A DNA stretch of 64,000 nt from Macrococcus armenti (GTDB lineage: Bacteria > Bacillota > Bacilli > Staphylococcales > Staphylococcaceae): contig NZ_CP083608.1 in assembly GCF_020097135.1 (NCBI RefSeq), positions 1,116,001 to 1,180,000 of the forward strand, given 5' to 3'. The notes under the pieces were generated by a model that did no database searches, had not been told where the DNA came from, and was given only the letters and a program-made list of their open reading frames with translations. Below, one piece after another: positions 48,434-60,223 of the stretch; position 1 is the stretch's first letter; each line of letters opens with the position of its first letter. The position numbers and the translations under genes are program-made.

Positions 48434-49141
48434 TTAATGTTGAATGGTTTTAAAAACAGGTTCATTTTTGTCATTTACAGTATATGGAACAGAATATGCC
48501 GGTAAAATTGGATTATCCTTATACAAAATTGGTCGAATATCTTCACCTGGCTTGAATTTAACCTTATTTTTATTTAAAGCGCGCGCCAAATCGATGCGAT
48601 AATCAATTTTGAAGTCATTACCACCATTAATGTAAATTGGTAAAGCTTCGCCAGAATATGGACTTTTTACCGTTGGGTATGATTTTAATCCATACTTTTT
48701 ATAATCAATTTCGTATATGTTCGGTCCTATTTTCTTCCCTAATGCGAGTTCATCAGAACGCGTTTCTAATCTAATACGTAAGTTTTTTAGCGCTTCTGAT
48801 GTACGGAGATCAATAAGCATTACTTTTGGATGCGTATCAACGTCCATCATCACATATTGATAGTATCCTCCCATTTCAAAAGAAGATCCTGGTAATTGAG
48901 ATAAATATTTCGGTTTTAGTTTTCCAAAATCAATCGGGTGTTTTAAATACAATTCATAAGACGCATCTCTATCTTTAAGCGGTAGTAATCCTCCAGTATC
49001 TTTCTGATAATTCGTAATAGCCTGCTGAACCATATTTAACTGGTCCTGTGGTGCGACTTGATTTTCAGCTAATTCTTCTTTCGGATACATACAACCGCTT
49101 AGTAGTAATGAAACGACAACTAACAGTATCATTTTACGCAT
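48434..49141 (-). CDS. yphF: Lipoprotein, YphF-like
   Basis: The start at ATG 49141 gives MRKMILLVVVSLLLSGC, a lipoprotein signal with lipobox LLSGC (Cys17). The mature domain (YELYLKHPIDFGKLKPKYLS and following) has no motif I can assign. Place between yphE and hup agrees with Bacillus yphF. Overlaps the yphE stop by 8 bases. Confidence 0.75.
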   Translation of the reverse strand: MRKMILLVVVSLLLSGCMYPKEELAENQVAPQDQLNMVQQAITNYQKDTGGLLPLKDRDASYELYLKHPIDFGKLKPKYLSQLPGSSFEMGGYYQYVMMDVDTHPKVMLIDLRTSEALKNLRIRLETRSDELALGKKIGPNIYEIDYKKYGLKSYPTVKSPYSGEALPIYINGGNDFKIDYRIDLARALNKNKVKFKPGEDIRPILYKDNPILPAYSVPYTVNDKNEPVFKTIQH

Positions 49142-49340
49142 GACTGGAACCACCTAACACGATAAACATTAATAGTGCACTTATTACTAGTGCCGCATAT
49201 GCTAAAAACGTTACAAATATATTTAATGGTTTATTCGTAATTTTAAAGCGTGCAACATAAATTAATATCATTGCTGCAAGCATTAACCCTAACGAATAAA
49301 ACGAAACCCACATTAAGTCCATTCTAGATATATTAAACAT
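49134..49340 (-). CDS. yphE: YphE-like small membrane protein (DUF2768)
   Basis: A 68-residue protein with two membrane helices (about 8-30 and 37-61). Position between gpsA and yphF and two-helix size fit DUF2768/YphE. Function unknown. Ribosome site GAGGTAC overlaps the gap after gpsA. Confidence 0.7.
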   Translation of the reverse strand: MFNISRMDLMWVSFYSLGLMLAAMILIYVARFKITNKPLNIFVTFLAYAALVISALLMFIVLGGSSHA

Positions 49341-49349
49341 ATTGTACCT

Positions 49350-50348
49350 CTATTCGTTCGTTTTTTCTCTATTCATTAAATTTTGTACACCTTCGTGTAC
49401 ATCGAGTCCTTCAAATAAAACTTTGTATAATGATTGTGTAATCGGCATTTCAACACCGAATGCGTCAGCCATTTCATTTGCCGCTTCAGTCGTACGAACA
49501 CCTTCTACTACCATGCCCATATTGCTTAATGCTTCTTCTAGCGTTAAACCTTTACCGAGCATATTACCACACTTCCAGTTTCTTGAGTGTACAGAAGTAC
49601 ACGTTACGATAAGATCACCGATTCCGGCAAGACCTAAGAATGTCATTGGATCTGCACCCATTCTTGTGCCTAAACGCGTAATTTCAGCAAGTCCTCTTGT
49701 CATTAAAGCTGCTTTCGCATTATCTCCATAACCTAAACCATCTGTAATACCTGCGGCTAGTGCGATAATATTTTTTAATGCCCCGCCGATTTCGACACCG
49801 ACTAAATCATCATTTGTATAAATTCTGAAATATTCATTCATAAAGATATCTTGCGCAATTTGTCGAATCGTTTCATTCTCACTTGCGACAGCAACTGTTG
49901 TCGGGTGTTTGAGCGCGAGTTCTTCTGCATGGCTCGGTCCGCTAAGTACAGCTACACCTTCCATATTTTCAATGTCTATCTCTTCAGAAATCATTTCGGA
50001 TATTCGCTTAAACGTATGCGGTTCGATACCTTTTGATACATGTATAAAAGTTTTTTTATTATTAATTACTTGATTGATTTGCTGCATTACAGAACGTATT
50101 GCTTTCGTTGGTACAGCAATAATAATAATTTCTGCATGATGTACGACATCTTCAAGAACGTCAGATGCAGCTAATTTAACATGTAAATCAATATCTTTTA
50201 AATACTTTTCATTTGTATGATGCGTATTAATCTCTTCAATTGTCGCTTTCGTCTTCCCCCACATTAATACGTCATGACCATTTTCTGAGAGTACATTCGC
50301 TAATGCAGTCCCCCACGAACCCGTTCCAATAACTGAAACTTTCATCAT
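49350..50348 (-). CDS. gpsA: NAD(P)-dependent glycerol-3-phosphate dehydrogenase
   Basis: Makes glycerol-3-phosphate for phospholipids. Rossmann motif [19 protein letters not shown] at the N-terminus, then HVSKGIEP, and catalytic Lys in [16 protein letters not shown]. Starts at the ATG pair 50348/50345 behind AGGAGTGG (332 residues). Lies 10 bp after der, as in Bacillus. Confidence 0.95.
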   Translation of the reverse strand: MMKVSVIGTGSWGTALANVLSENGHDVLMWGKTKATIEEINTHHTNEKYLKDIDLHVKLAASDVLEDVVHHAEIIIIAVPTKAIRSVMQQINQVINNKKTFIHVSKGIEPHTFKRISEMISEEIDIENMEGVAVLSGPSHAEELALKHPTTVAVASENETIRQIAQDIFMNEYFRIYTNDDLVGVEIGGALKNIIALAAGITDGLGYGDNAKAALMTRGLAEITRLGTRMGADPMTFLGLAGIGDLIVTCTSVHSRNWKCGNMLGKGLTLEEALSNMGMVVEGVRTTEAANEMADAFGVEMPITQSLYKVLFEGLDVHEGVQNLMNREKTNE

Positions 50349-50358
50349 AATACCACTC

Positions 50359-51669
50359 CTAATTTCTCTTTCTTGCAATTAAATGTAATGGCGTCCCTTC
50401 AAATCCAAAGGCAGCTCGAATTCGATTCTCTAAAAATCTTTGATATGAGAAATGCATCATTTCAACATCATTAACAAAGAATACGAATGTTGGCGGCTCA
50501 ATTGCAACTTGTGTCGAATAAAAGATGTTTAAACGACTACCTTTATGTGTTGGCGTTGGATTCATTGCAACTGCATCCGTAATAACCTCATTAAGTGTAC
50601 TGCTTTGAACACGTTTACGATGGTTTTCACCTGCCATATTAATTAGTGGGAATAAAGTGTTTAAACGTTTACGCTCCTTTGCTGAAACGAAAGCAATCGG
50701 TGCGTAATCCAGGAACTGGAAGTTTTGACGAATCTTATCTTCGAACTTTTTCATCGTTTTAGAATCTTTATCAACAGTATCCCATTTATTAACAACGATT
50801 ACGATGGCTTTACCTGCTTCGTGTGCATACCCTGCAATTTTCTTATCCTGCTCAATGATTCCTTCTTCAGCATCAATGACAACAAGTACGACATTTGAGC
50901 GCTCAATAGCTTTTAATGCACGTAATACCGAGTATCGTTCAGTCGATTCATAAACCTTACCTTTTTTACGCATACCGGCAGTATCAATCATTACATATTC
51001 CTGATTTTCAAATGTATATACTGTATCAATTGCATCTCGTGTAGTTCCGGCAACAGGTGATACGATTACACGTTCTTCACCTAAAATAGCATTAATTAAG
51101 CTTGATTTCCCTACATTCGGTCGCCCAATTAAAGAAAACTTTATGACATCATCATCATAATCTTCTTCATGCTGCTCAGGAAAATGCTTTGCCGCTTCAT
51201 CAAGTAAGTCACCAATACCTAAGCCGTGTGAACCTGAAATCGGAAAAGGTTCTCCAAATCCTAATGAATAAAACTCATAAATATCTGCACGCATCTCTGG
51301 GTTATCAATTTTGTTTACGCCAAGCACAACTGGCTTATTTGATTTAAATAATAACTTCGCTACGAAGTCATCTTCATTCGTTATGCCATCTCGACCATTA
51401 ACCATAAAAATTATTACATCTGCTTCATCAATTGCTATTTCAGCTTGTGCTCTAATTTGTTCCTGGAATGGCTCATCACCTAGTTCAATTCCTCCTGTAT
51501 CAATAATATTGAACTCATGTGTTAGCCATTCTCCGCTTGAATAAATTCTGTCTCTTGTCACGCCGGGCGTATCTTCTACAATTGATACACGTTCTCCGAC
51601 GATTCTATTGAAAATTGTAGATTTACCTACATTGGCACGTCCTACAATCGCTATCGTTGGTTTCGTCAT
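50359..51669 (-). CDS. der: Ribosome-assembly GTPase Der (EngA)
   Basis: Two GTPase domains in tandem and a C-terminal KH-like domain. P-loops are GRANVGKST (first domain) and GRPNVGKSS (near residue 182); G3 motifs DTGGIE and DTAGMR; G4 motifs NKID and NKWD. Needed for 50S subunit maturation. 436 residues, the standard size. Confidence 0.96.
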   Translation of the reverse strand: MTKPTIAIVGRANVGKSTIFNRIVGERVSIVEDTPGVTRDRIYSSGEWLTHEFNIIDTGGIELGDEPFQEQIRAQAEIAIDEADVIIFMVNGRDGITNEDDFVAKLLFKSNKPVVLGVNKIDNPEMRADIYEFYSLGFGEPFPISGSHGLGIGDLLDEAAKHFPEQHEEDYDDDVIKFSLIGRPNVGKSSLINAILGEERVIVSPVAGTTRDAIDTVYTFENQEYVMIDTAGMRKKGKVYESTERYSVLRALKAIERSNVVLVVIDAEEGIIEQDKKIAGYAHEAGKAIVIVVNKWDTVDKDSKTMKKFEDKIRQNFQFLDYAPIAFVSAKERKRLNTLFPLINMAGENHRKRVQSSTLNEVITDAVAMNPTPTHKGSRLNIFYSTQVAIEPPTFVFFVNDVEMMHFSYQRFLENRIRAAFGFEGTPLHLIARKRN

Positions 51670-51734
51670 TTTATCTATCCTCTCAAATAATATCCCTATT
51701 ATTTTAACATATATTCGCTTATATTAATATTTAA

Positions 51735-51767
51735 ATAAAAAAGGCAAGGATCAGTGCGATCCTCACC
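51735..51767 (-). terminator. Terminator of the S1-like gene
   Basis: 10-bp stem (GGTGAGGATC with GATCCTTGCC, some GU pairs) and a 5-base loop, followed on the minus strand by a T tract. Confidence 0.8.
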
Positions 51768-51782
51768 AAATATATAAGATGA

Positions 51783-52946
51783 TTATAAATTTAAGTTTTT
51801 AAGTTTCTCTCCGAAAACATCACCTAATGTAGGTGCATCTTCGTCATCTTGTGCATTTTCATTACTTAAGTAAGAAGTATCAAAATCTTCTACTTGTTCC
51901 TGAGTTGCTTTAATTGATAAACCGATACGTTTTTCTTCTTTGTTAATATCTAAAATTTTAACGTTTACTTTTTGACCCACTTCTAAAACTTCAGATGGGT
52001 TGCCAATATGATCATGACTAATTTGTGAAATATGTACTAAACCTTGTAGTCCTTTGTCAATCTCAACAAATGCACCGAAGTTTGCAAGACGCATCACTTC
52101 ACCTTCAACTACATCTCCAACATTGTATTTTTCTTCAATCGTTTCAAATGGCCCTGGTAATGCAGCTTTAATTGATAATGATACACGTTCAGCATCTTTA
52201 TCTACGCTTAATACTTTAACTTTTACTTTATCACCAATTGATACAGCATCTTCAACTTTATCAATGTGGTCATGTGTAATTTGTGAAATATGCACAAGTC
52301 CGTCAACTTGACCAATGTCAACAAATGCACCGAAGTTAGTAATACGGAGCACTTCACCTTCAAGTACTGATCCGACTTCAATTTCATCTAGACGTTGTTC
52401 TTTCTTCACTTTATTTTCTTCTGCTTCAATCACTTTATGATTTAATATCACACGATTTTTCTCCTGATCAAGCTCTTCAATTTTTAAAGTTAACACTTGA
52501 TCTACATAATTAGAAAAATCTTCAATGTAATTTGTAGAAATAAGTGATGCAGGAATAAATCCTCTTAAACCAACATCTACAACTAATCCGCCTTTTACAG
52601 CTTCTTTAACTTCAGCTTCAAGCGTTTCACCACGTTCGAATTTCTCTTTTAAAGTTTCAAATGATTCTGATTCATCAAGTTTACGCTTTGATAAAATATA
52701 ATGTCCATCTTCTTCTTTGTCTTCAATCTTTGTAACAAACGCTTCAATCTCATCGCCAATTTGTACGACTTCTTCAGCGCTTTCGATATGTAAACTTGAA
52801 AGTTGACTAATCGGAATAATACCGTCATATTTCGCACCATCTAAGTTAAGTACAACATGCTTTTCTTCGATTGCCTGAACGGTACCTTTAACTTTATCTC
52901 CTTCATGAATTTCTTTAATCATTGCTTCGTTAAATTCTTCTGTCAT
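51783..52946 (-). CDS. rpsA: Ribosomal protein S1 homologue with four S1 domains (YpfD-like)
   Basis: A 387-residue RNA-binding protein. Four S1 repeats are recognisable from motifs such as [32 protein letters not shown] and [19 protein letters not shown]. In low-GC Gram-positives this short S1 is not a typical essential ribosome component; it may help mRNA binding. Strong ribosome site AAGGAGG. Between cmk and der. Confidence 0.9.
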   Translation of the reverse strand: MTEEFNEAMIKEIHEGDKVKGTVQAIEEKHVVLNLDGAKYDGIIPISQLSSLHIESAEEVVQIGDEIEAFVTKIEDKEEDGHYILSKRKLDESESFETLKEKFERGETLEAEVKEAVKGGLVVDVGLRGFIPASLISTNYIEDFSNYVDQVLTLKIEELDQEKNRVILNHKVIEAEENKVKKEQRLDEIEVGSVLEGEVLRITNFGAFVDIGQVDGLVHISQITHDHIDKVEDAVSIGDKVKVKVLSVDKDAERVSLSIKAALPGPFETIEEKYNVGDVVEGEVMRLANFGAFVEIDKGLQGLVHISQISHDHIGNPSEVLEVGQKVNVKILDINKEEKRIGLSIKATQEQVEDFDTSYLSNENAQDDEDAPTLGDVFGEKLKNLNL

Positions 52947-53028
52947 TGTGGATTCCTCCTTGAGTTTACAACTAGTGTTATAATAAACTTCTTATAAATT
53001 GACTAGAAAGTCAAGAAATTAGCATTGT

Positions 53029-53706
<678 letters not shown>

Positions 53707-53750
53707 TTATTTTATCATAGAGCTATATTAATGTATATTGGAGGAACAAA

Positions 53751-54716
53751 ATGAAGAATATTCTCGTCATGCATACAGGTGGCACAATCAGTATGTCTGA
53801 AAACGCACATGGTGTTGTAACAACGAATGACACAAATCCGATGACAAATATTGAAATGATCAGAAATATCGCAAACATTACTGAAAAACATCTTTTTCAA
53901 GTTCCATCACCTCATATGACTTTAAAACATATGAATATTTTGCGTAAAACAATAATAAATGAAATATATGAAGAAAATTATGACGGAATCGTCATCACAC
54001 ACGGGACAGATACTTTAGAAGAAACAGCATATTTCTTAGATTTAACTTTAAATGTTTCAATTCCGGTTATCTTAACAGGGGCAATGCGTTCATCAAATGA
54101 AATTGGTGCTGACGGTCTGTACAATTACATTTCAGCTATACGCACAGCTTGCCATGACGACGCTAGAAATAAAGGTGTCCTTGTCGTATTTAATGACGAA
54201 ATTCATACAGCGATGAACGTTACAAAAACACATACTTCAAACACAAGTACATTTCAAAGTCCTAATTATGGACCTCTTGGCATTATTACGAAAAAGGACA
54301 TTTTCTTTCACCACTTACCATTAACATATCCACCACTTGTAAAGGTTAATGAAAACGTAAAGGTAGGACTTATTAAAGCACATAGTGATCTGGATGCAGA
54401 TTTAATTAAATTTTTTGCTGATAATCATTACGATGGACTCGTTATTGAAGCATTAGGTCAAGGAAATTTACCACCGAGTGCATTACATGGTATCCAATAT
54501 TTAATCGACAAAAATATTCCAATCGTCATTGTTTCCAGATGCTTCAATGGTATTGCAAGCGGCAATTATCAATACGAAGGTGGCGGCTTCGAATTACTTA
54601 ATATGGGACTTATTTTCTCAAATGGTCTAAACGGACAAAAAGCCCGACTGAAACTCATCGTAGCAATAAGCAATGGTCTGGCTGACACGTCACTTCAAAA
54701 TTACTTCAAAAAATAA
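53751..54716 (+). CDS. ansA: L-asparaginase
   Basis: Hydrolyses asparagine to aspartate and ammonia. First active-site Thr in MHTGGTISM (T12), second in GIVITHGTDTLEETAYFLD. 321 residues with no signal peptide, so probably cytosolic type I. Ribosome site GGAGGAAC. A terminator starts at its stop codon. Confidence 0.93.
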   Translation: MKNILVMHTGGTISMSENAHGVVTTNDTNPMTNIEMIRNIANITEKHLFQVPSPHMTLKHMNILRKTIINEIYEENYDGIVITHGTDTLEETAYFLDLTLNVSIPVILTGAMRSSNEIGADGLYNYISAIRTACHDDARNKGVLVVFNDEIHTAMNVTKTHTSNTSTFQSPNYGPLGIITKKDIFFHHLPLTYPPLVKVNENVKVGLIKAHSDLDADLIKFFADNHYDGLVIEALGQGNLPPSALHGIQYLIDKNIPIVIVSRCFNGIASGNYQYEGGGFELLNMGLIFSNGLNGQKARLKLIVAISNGLADTSLQNYFKK

Positions 54717-54736
54717 AGAGGCTTTTCAGCCTCTTT
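54715..54736. terminator. Bidirectional terminator between ansA and ypdA
   Basis: 9-bp stem AAAGAGGCT with its complement around TTTC, then a T tract. The right side overlaps the end of ypdA. Confidence 0.85.
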
Positions 54737-55697
54737 TTCTCTTTATATCTTCAGCAATCATTCCTCCATGAAATTTTCCGTTCTCAATGAAAATCGTATT
54801 AGCATCGTTTCCCGCTGCGATAACACCCGCAATATATAAATTCTTAATATTTGTCTCCATCGTTTCATGATTATAAAATGGTGCAGTTCCATATTCATTC
54901 GTGATAAGCTCAATTCCCATGTCACTTAAAAAAGTATAATCCGGGTGGTAACCAATCATTGCAAAGACTGTATCATTTTTAATCGTTTTTTCTCCATCAG
55001 GCGTTTCAATCGTAACTTCATCTTCAGTAATCGACTTTACATGACTATTAAAATGCAGTTTTATTTTTTCATGATTAACAAGTGATTCATAAAGAGGTAA
55101 TATCCATGGTTTTACACTTTTAGAATAAGCATCTCCACGATAAACAGCTGTAACACGTGCACCCGCTTTCTCAAGTTCAATTGCTGCATCTACTGCAGAG
55201 TTTTTTCCACCGATAATGACAACATCTTTATCGAAATATGGATGCGCTTCTTTAAAGTAATGATGTACTTTCTTTAAATTAGCGCCTGGAACTTCCAGTT
55301 TATTTGGCTGACCGTAATATCCTGTTGCAACAGTCACATATTTACATTCATAGTTATTCTTATTTGTCGTGACGATAAACGTATCATCTTGTTTATATAC
55401 TTTTAATACTTCTTCATTTGAATGAATATTTAAATCATGGTGCTTTACAACACTTCTGTAATATACAAGCGCCTGATTCCTTCTCGGTTTATGTTCTTCT
55501 ACAATAAACGGAATATCACCAATACTTAACTTTTCACTTGTTGAGAAAAATGTCTGATGTGTCGGATAATTATAAATCGCTTCGACGACATTCCCTTTCT
55601 CAATAACGATATTTTCAATACCACGTTTTTTCTGCTCTATACTTGCAGATAAGCCACACGGTCCTGCACCTATTATAATACTTTCGATTTTAATCAT
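54726..55697 (-). CDS. ypdA: Bacillithiol disulfide reductase YpdA
   Basis: Thioredoxin-reductase-like flavoprotein that uses NADPH to reduce oxidised bacillithiol. FAD motif IIGAGPCGLSASIEQKKRG and NADPH motif VVIIGGKNSAVDAAIELEKAG. The Cys in GPCGLS matches the redox Cys of YpdA; no CxxC pair is present. The ATG at 55697 gives 323 residues; an upstream GTG lies inside the ribosome site. Confidence 0.9.
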   Translation of the reverse strand: MIKIESIIIGAGPCGLSASIEQKKRGIENIVIEKGNVVEAIYNYPTHQTFFSTSEKLSIGDIPFIVEEHKPRRNQALVYYRSVVKHHDLNIHSNEEVLKVYKQDDTFIVTTNKNNYECKYVTVATGYYGQPNKLEVPGANLKKVHHYFKEAHPYFDKDVVIIGGKNSAVDAAIELEKAGARVTAVYRGDAYSKSVKPWILPLYESLVNHEKIKLHFNSHVKSITEDEVTIETPDGEKTIKNDTVFAMIGYHPDYTFLSDMGIELITNEYGTAPFYNHETMETNIKNLYIAGVIAAGNDANTIFIENGKFHGGMIAEDIKRKRG

Positions 55698-55720
55698 AGT
55701 CGTCACCTTTCTTTAAAGAA

Positions 55721-55743
55721 AAAAGGACTCCTCAAGAGTCCAG
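55721..55743 (-). terminator. Terminator of the CBS-domain gene
   Basis: Stem GGACTC with GAGTCC, 5-base loop, followed on the minus strand by six T. ypdA starts 24 bp further. Confidence 0.75.
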
Positions 55744-55746
55744 TTT

Positions 55747-56388
55747 TTATTCGTGTTCCTGAATATCGAGTATTTTAAACCCATTGTTTTTTAAATACTT
55801 CGTAAATTTTTTTATATTTTTATGATCTTCAACTTTTACTATCATTCTGCGATGCATTTTATCTGTCTCATCGAATGTTACAAATGAAATTGCATTCAAT
55901 TTATATTTTTTAAGTGCAGATGCTAAACGCATAATACGTCCTTCAGCATCAATTGATGTTATCGCAATACGTACACCTTTTTGCTTCATTCCGAATGCAG
56001 ATTTAAATTGTTCCATCACGTCAAAACGCGAAACTACGCCTAAAAATTCATTTCTATCATTAATAACACTTAAAATCGGAAAATCCTGTAATGTTAAAAA
56101 TGATTCTTCAAATAACGTGTCATCTTTAACGCTATATTCATCTAGAGGTAAAATATCTTTAATTTTAGTTTCTTCAATAAATTCATCACGCGTTTTATTT
56201 GATTTCATAAAGAAGAAATGCCTAAAAATACTATAACGTGTAGCAGTGCCTACATACTTACCAGCTTCTACTACCGGCATCCCATCTATACCATGATGTT
56301 CAAGCTTATCGATAACACTTTTTACGGTATCATCCGGATTTGCAACATAACACTTTTCTTTAGGAATCATTATTGATTTTAAATACAT
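55747..56388 (-). CDS. CBS-domain protein with C-terminal ACT-like region (AcuB-like)
   Basis: A 213-residue cytosolic protein. First CBS motif (residues 1-55) has DDTVKSVIDKLEHHGIDGMPV; the second (80-135) has FPILSVINDRNEFLGVVSRFD. The last 75 residues (GVRIAITSIDAEGRIMRLAS) resemble an ACT fold. CBS pairs often bind adenosine nucleotides. Function unknown. Located between ypdA and ebpS. Confidence 0.83.
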   Translation of the reverse strand: MYLKSIMIPKEKCYVANPDDTVKSVIDKLEHHGIDGMPVVEAGKYVGTATRYSIFRHFFFMKSNKTRDEFIEETKIKDILPLDEYSVKDDTLFEESFLTLQDFPILSVINDRNEFLGVVSRFDVMEQFKSAFGMKQKGVRIAITSIDAEGRIMRLASALKKYKLNAISFVTFDETDKMHRRMIVKVEDHKNIKKFTKYLKNNGFKILDIQEHE

Positions 56389-56407
56389 AAATCCATCCCC
56401 TTTAATA

Positions 56408-57430
56408 TTATTTAGGAATTACTAAAGTTTGGCCTTGAGCAACATTATTTCCAGATATTCCATTTGCTTGTCTAATTTTTTCTACGTTTTCTGGAGATCC
56501 ACTACCATAATATTGAATTGCAATACGATATAAATTTTCTTTAGCTCCGACAACATGCGTTGATTGTGTATTAATATTTTGTGAATCATTTGCTGAATTT
56601 TGGTTATTTGATGTATTTTGAGTATCGTTTTCTACAGTCGCTTTTTCTTCGGCTAATTTTTTCGCTTCTTCTTGATCTTTCGCTTTTTGTTCAGCTGTTT
56701 TTTCTGCTTTCTCTTTTTCTGTTGCTGCTTTTTCTGTTGCTGCTTTTTCTGCTGCCGCTTTATCTTTTGCAACCTGCTCTTCTGCAGCTTTTTCTTCAGC
56801 AGCTAATTCTTTCTCTGCTTGCTTTTTCTCTTCTGATGCATTCTTATCTGCATTAGACTTTTCTGCATTAGACTTTTCTGCATTTTTTGTAGCAACTTTC
56901 TCAGTTTTATTTTCATTGTCACCTTGAGAATTAATGTAGTTCGCAAGTAATAACATAATCGGTAATAATATTAAAATTCCTGCAATAAGTGGGATAAATT
57001 TCTTTAAACCACTATCATCGCTTTTATGATTTTCTTCTTTAACTTTATTTTGTTGATGATTATTCTCGTTTGGTTGATTCTCTTTTGCATTTGCTTTATT
57101 AACTGTTGCTCCGGCTGCCGCACCAGTAACAGCTGCTGTTTTCTTAGTTTTAGAATTATTCTGTTTTCGCTGTTCTTTTTGCTTTTGATTTGAAGTATTA
57201 GCTGGAGCTACTGCTGCACCTTTTTTATGTTTTGAGTTGTCCTCACGCTTTTTTCTTTCTTGAGAACGATTGCGACGAGAAGCACCACGTGGTGGGAATA
57301 TGTCTTCTTTTTCTTGTTCTCCTTCGTAAGTCTCACTTACAACTTCTTCTTTTTCCACTTCTACGTCTTTTTGTCTTTCAACTTTTTGCTTGCTCTTTTC
57401 AAATTCATCTTTAAAATCGTTTTTTGTCAC
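56408..57430 (-). CDS. ebpS: EbpS-like LysM membrane protein
   Basis: The C-terminus ([20 protein letters not shown]) is a LysM domain that closely matches S. aureus elastin-binding protein EbpS as I recall it; the N-terminal [10 protein letters not shown] and [12 protein letters not shown] also match. One membrane helix (about 150-172) separates a charged cytoplasmic part from an Ala/Glu/Lys-rich outer stalk with repeats ([10 protein letters not shown]). About 341 residues compared with 486 in S. aureus, so the N-terminal part is much shorter. I prefer the GTG at 57430, behind GGGTGG; an ATG lies five codons upstream. Confidence 0.85.
   Translation of the reverse strand: MTKNDFKDEFEKSKQKVERQKDVEVEKEEVVSETYEGEQEKEDIFPPRGASRRNRSQERKKREDNSKHKKGAAVAPANTSNQKQKEQRKQNNSKTKKTAAVTGAAAGATVNKANAKENQPNENNHQQNKVKEENHKSDDSGLKKFIPLIAGILILLPIMLLLANYINSQGDNENKTEKVATKNAEKSNAEKSNADKNASEEKKQAEKELAAEEKAAEEQVAKDKAAAEKAATEKAATEKEKAEKTAEQKAKDQEEAKKLAEEKATVENDTQNTSNNQNSANDSQNINTQSTHVVGAKENLYRIAIQYYGSGSPENVEKIRQANGISGNNVAQGQTLVIPK
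56690..56886 (-). repeat. Short tandem repeats in the ebpS stalk
   Basis: Two runs: period-15 units encoding [10 protein letters not shown] (about 56850-56886) and units encoding AATEK (about 56715-56762), inside Ala/Glu/Lys-rich low-complexity sequence. Confidence 0.7.
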
Positions 57431-57505
57431 AATATCCACCCACATTCATATTTATAGTCTAATCATATTATAGACAAACATGATTACTTTAGTAAAGTAT
57501 TACAG

Positions 57506-58891
57506 TTAATTAAATAACCTGTTTAAAATTGCTGCTACAGTTTCTAATTCATTATAATAAATTGCACTTTTAAAGCGCTGAATTTCGTTTGACTGACAAT
57601 AGTCACAATCTTCGTTCAGTCGATTTCCTGACTTGGTGTTATCTAAAGAATTTATACTTAAATTTTCTAATTCATTGTGCAAACAATTGTTACAATTTAC
57701 ATAGCGTAACATACTGTTTAAATTGTGTTGCTGCTCTTCAAACTGCTTTTTTAATCTCATTGGCAGTTCTTCATCATTAAACCGCTTTCTGAAAATATTG
57801 ATTCTTTCAATCAGAGTCTCATCTTGTAAATTATTATGATAATAATTATATAGAACTGACTCATCTATCCTATCAAGTTCAATCATCCGTCTAGCCTGCA
57901 CAATATCATGGTCATTATATAATAATATTGACTGACAAACTTCCCCGTCACGTCCAGCACGCCCGATCTCCTGTATGAACTGATATATTGATGAAGGCAT
58001 ATGATAATGAATCACTGTACGTATATTCTTCTTATTAATTCCCATACCGAATGCACTCGTAGCACAAATAATCTGCACATCATCAGCCATATATCTGGAC
58101 TGTACATCAGCACGATCTTTATATTCCATATCCGCATGATATCGGTCGACAGTATATTCCTTACTTAGAATTGAATAAATTTCATCACAAATCCTTTTGG
58201 ACGAAAAATATATTATCGTCGGTCCGGTGTCATTAAGTGTTTTTCTTAAAAACGTAATCTTATCCTGCTCTTCTATTTCAAATTTATATAAAAATATATC
58301 TTTATCCATATGAAGAAAGTTTAATACATTTAAATCTCTTTCAGTCACTTCTATTATATCGTTAATTATTTTTTGTGAAGCTGTTGCAGTTAGTCCGATT
58401 ACAACTGCATTGCATTTATTTATAATGCGGTTTACAAGCAAATAATACGGCCTGAACTGATACCCCCATTGAGAAATACAGTGCGCTTCATCTAGTATAA
58501 TATGTGTAATGCGTACTTTAGATAAAATAACATCACATAATTCGCTTTGCAGCCATTCTGGTGAACAGTAAATAAACTGGTAACGTTCTATATCCCCCAT
58601 AATTAAATGAATTGCTTCACTTGAAAGACCACTATGTATTGCAACAGCTCTTATACGGTTCATATTCAACTGCATAACTTGATCTTCCATTAATGCAATA
58701 AGTGGTGTAATGACGAGTGCCCTACCACCACAATAAATTACTGGTAGCTGAAATGTAATTGATTTACCACTACCTGTAGGCATAAGGGCTAGTACGTCTT
58801 CTTTTTCGAGTATATTATTGATAACGGTAATTTGAGCAGGCTTCAATGAATGAATGCCAAACACTTTCTGAGCAAATGATTCAATACTCAT
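57506..58891 (-). CDS. recS: RecQ-family ATP-dependent helicase (RecS-like)
   Basis: A 461-residue short RecQ helicase. Walker A PTGSGKS at residues 38-44, DEAHCISQWGYQFRP, QEIGRAGRDGE in motif VI. A C-terminal zinc region has CNNC and CDYC pairs. There is no HRDC domain. Place next to ypbB, ebpS-like gene and fer matches Bacillus recS (ypbC). Starts at ATG 58891 behind AAAGGAGT, 11 bases inside the ypbB end. Confidence 0.9.
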   Translation of the reverse strand: MSIESFAQKVFGIHSLKPAQITVINNILEKEDVLALMPTGSGKSITFQLPVIYCGGRALVITPLIALMEDQVMQLNMNRIRAVAIHSGLSSEAIHLIMGDIERYQFIYCSPEWLQSELCDVILSKVRITHIILDEAHCISQWGYQFRPYYLLVNRIINKCNAVVIGLTATASQKIINDIIEVTERDLNVLNFLHMDKDIFLYKFEIEEQDKITFLRKTLNDTGPTIIYFSSKRICDEIYSILSKEYTVDRYHADMEYKDRADVQSRYMADDVQIICATSAFGMGINKKNIRTVIHYHMPSSIYQFIQEIGRAGRDGEVCQSILLYNDHDIVQARRMIELDRIDESVLYNYYHNNLQDETLIERINIFRKRFNDEELPMRLKKQFEEQQHNLNSMLRYVNCNNCLHNELENLSINSLDNTKSGNRLNEDCDYCQSNEIQRFKSAIYYNELETVAAILNRLFN

Positions 58892-59825
58892 ATATACTCC
58901 TTTCACTTATACTCGCTTTAGTAATACCAAGTTTCAATTTAAAATAGTCATCAACTTGTGAATTAACATAAAATGTTTTCAGTTTCCCATATTGAGCAGT
59001 TTTATACTGTTCGCAAATCACGTCCATTTCAAATGCATCAATATAACGCATTATATCTACTTCGTAATCTTTTATGATCATTTCTATTATATGATCCTGA
59101 ATCGTATGTGTCCTTAGCTTTAACTGTTTTGATGTCGCTTCTATATCATTATTATGAATTAAACGATAAGTCTTCAGCGTATTTTTGTGCAGCGGAACTC
59201 TGTAATACAATTGATTAAATACTTTAAATGGCGCATTTCTGAGTAAATGAATGATAAAGTTTTTTTCAATAAATAATTTGAATTTTAGTTCATGCGTTTC
59301 TATATTTAAACTACGTGCTAACTGAGCATCATTTAATGCCCTTGTATTATTACCGCTTAACTGATAAATAAAAATATTATGTCCAAATTTTTGATGAACT
59401 GCATCTACAAGCATCTTTAAATCGTCCCTCACGTAATGCAGCTGATCCGGGTTTATCTCGTGTACAATACGTTTAACTTGTCGCTGTATCATTATATCAG
59501 AGGAAACAGGCATAAATTTATTATTGTGATAACTCAACTCAGATGATGTTTGAACGAGTAATCTTAACGCTTGAAACGATACTTCGGATGCTAAATAAAA
59601 ATAAGGGTAAAGTTTTAATGAACAGTTATCATCAAGTGCTTTAATTTTTTCTTCAAATTTATGTAAAGGATAGCTCGGTGAAAGTTCATAAACAGGTAGT
59701 AACTGTTGCATTGCAGCGTCAAAATATGTTTGCTGAGTTCTCGCGCCAACCACAATATTCCACAAACTTTTAAGTGATTTGTCTGTTCTGTAATTTGATT
59801 TTATGTATGCTGTAATAGAATTCAT
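58881..59825 (-). CDS. ypbB: YpbB-like helix-turn-helix protein
   Basis: A 314-residue protein with AYIKSNYRTDKSLKSLWNIV near the N-terminus and LIHNNDIEATSKQLKLRTHT, a helix-turn-helix like the helicase-associated C-terminal HTH of YpbB. Located upstream of recS and divergent from fer, as in Bacillus. It may act with the helicase; not shown. Confidence 0.8.
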   Translation of the reverse strand: MNSITAYIKSNYRTDKSLKSLWNIVVGARTQQTYFDAAMQQLLPVYELSPSYPLHKFEEKIKALDDNCSLKLYPYFYLASEVSFQALRLLVQTSSELSYHNNKFMPVSSDIMIQRQVKRIVHEINPDQLHYVRDDLKMLVDAVHQKFGHNIFIYQLSGNNTRALNDAQLARSLNIETHELKFKLFIEKNFIIHLLRNAPFKVFNQLYYRVPLHKNTLKTYRLIHNNDIEATSKQLKLRTHTIQDHIIEMIIKDYEVDIMRYIDAFEMDVICEQYKTAQYGKLKTFYVNSQVDDYFKLKLGITKASISERSIYEY

Positions 59826-59847
59826 TGGAAGCTCCTAAATCTTTTTG

Positions 59848-59876
59848 TTGAAAAAGCATTAAACAATCACTAAAAT
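59848..59876 (+). promoter_or_regulatory. Sigma-A promoter of fer
   Basis: TTGAAA (59848-59853), 17-base spacer, TAAAAT (59871-59876), 55 bp before the TTG start. Confidence 0.65.
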
Positions 59877-59888
59877 AGTTATGTATGA

Positions 59889-60182
<294 letters not shown>

Positions 60183-60185
60183 TAT

Positions 60186-60223
60186 AAAAAAAGAACGCTG
60201 CAAATAAGCAGCGTTCTTTTTTT
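60186..60223. terminator. Bidirectional terminator between fer and ribU
   Basis: Perfect 16-bp stem (AAAAAAAGAACGCTGC and complement) with a 6-base loop and T tracts both ways. Confidence 0.9.

Noticed and set aside
56581-56856. Leu-rich plus-strand ORF opposite ebpS
   Set aside because: Arises from reading the Ala/Glu/Lys repeat codons in reverse; not a membrane protein gene.
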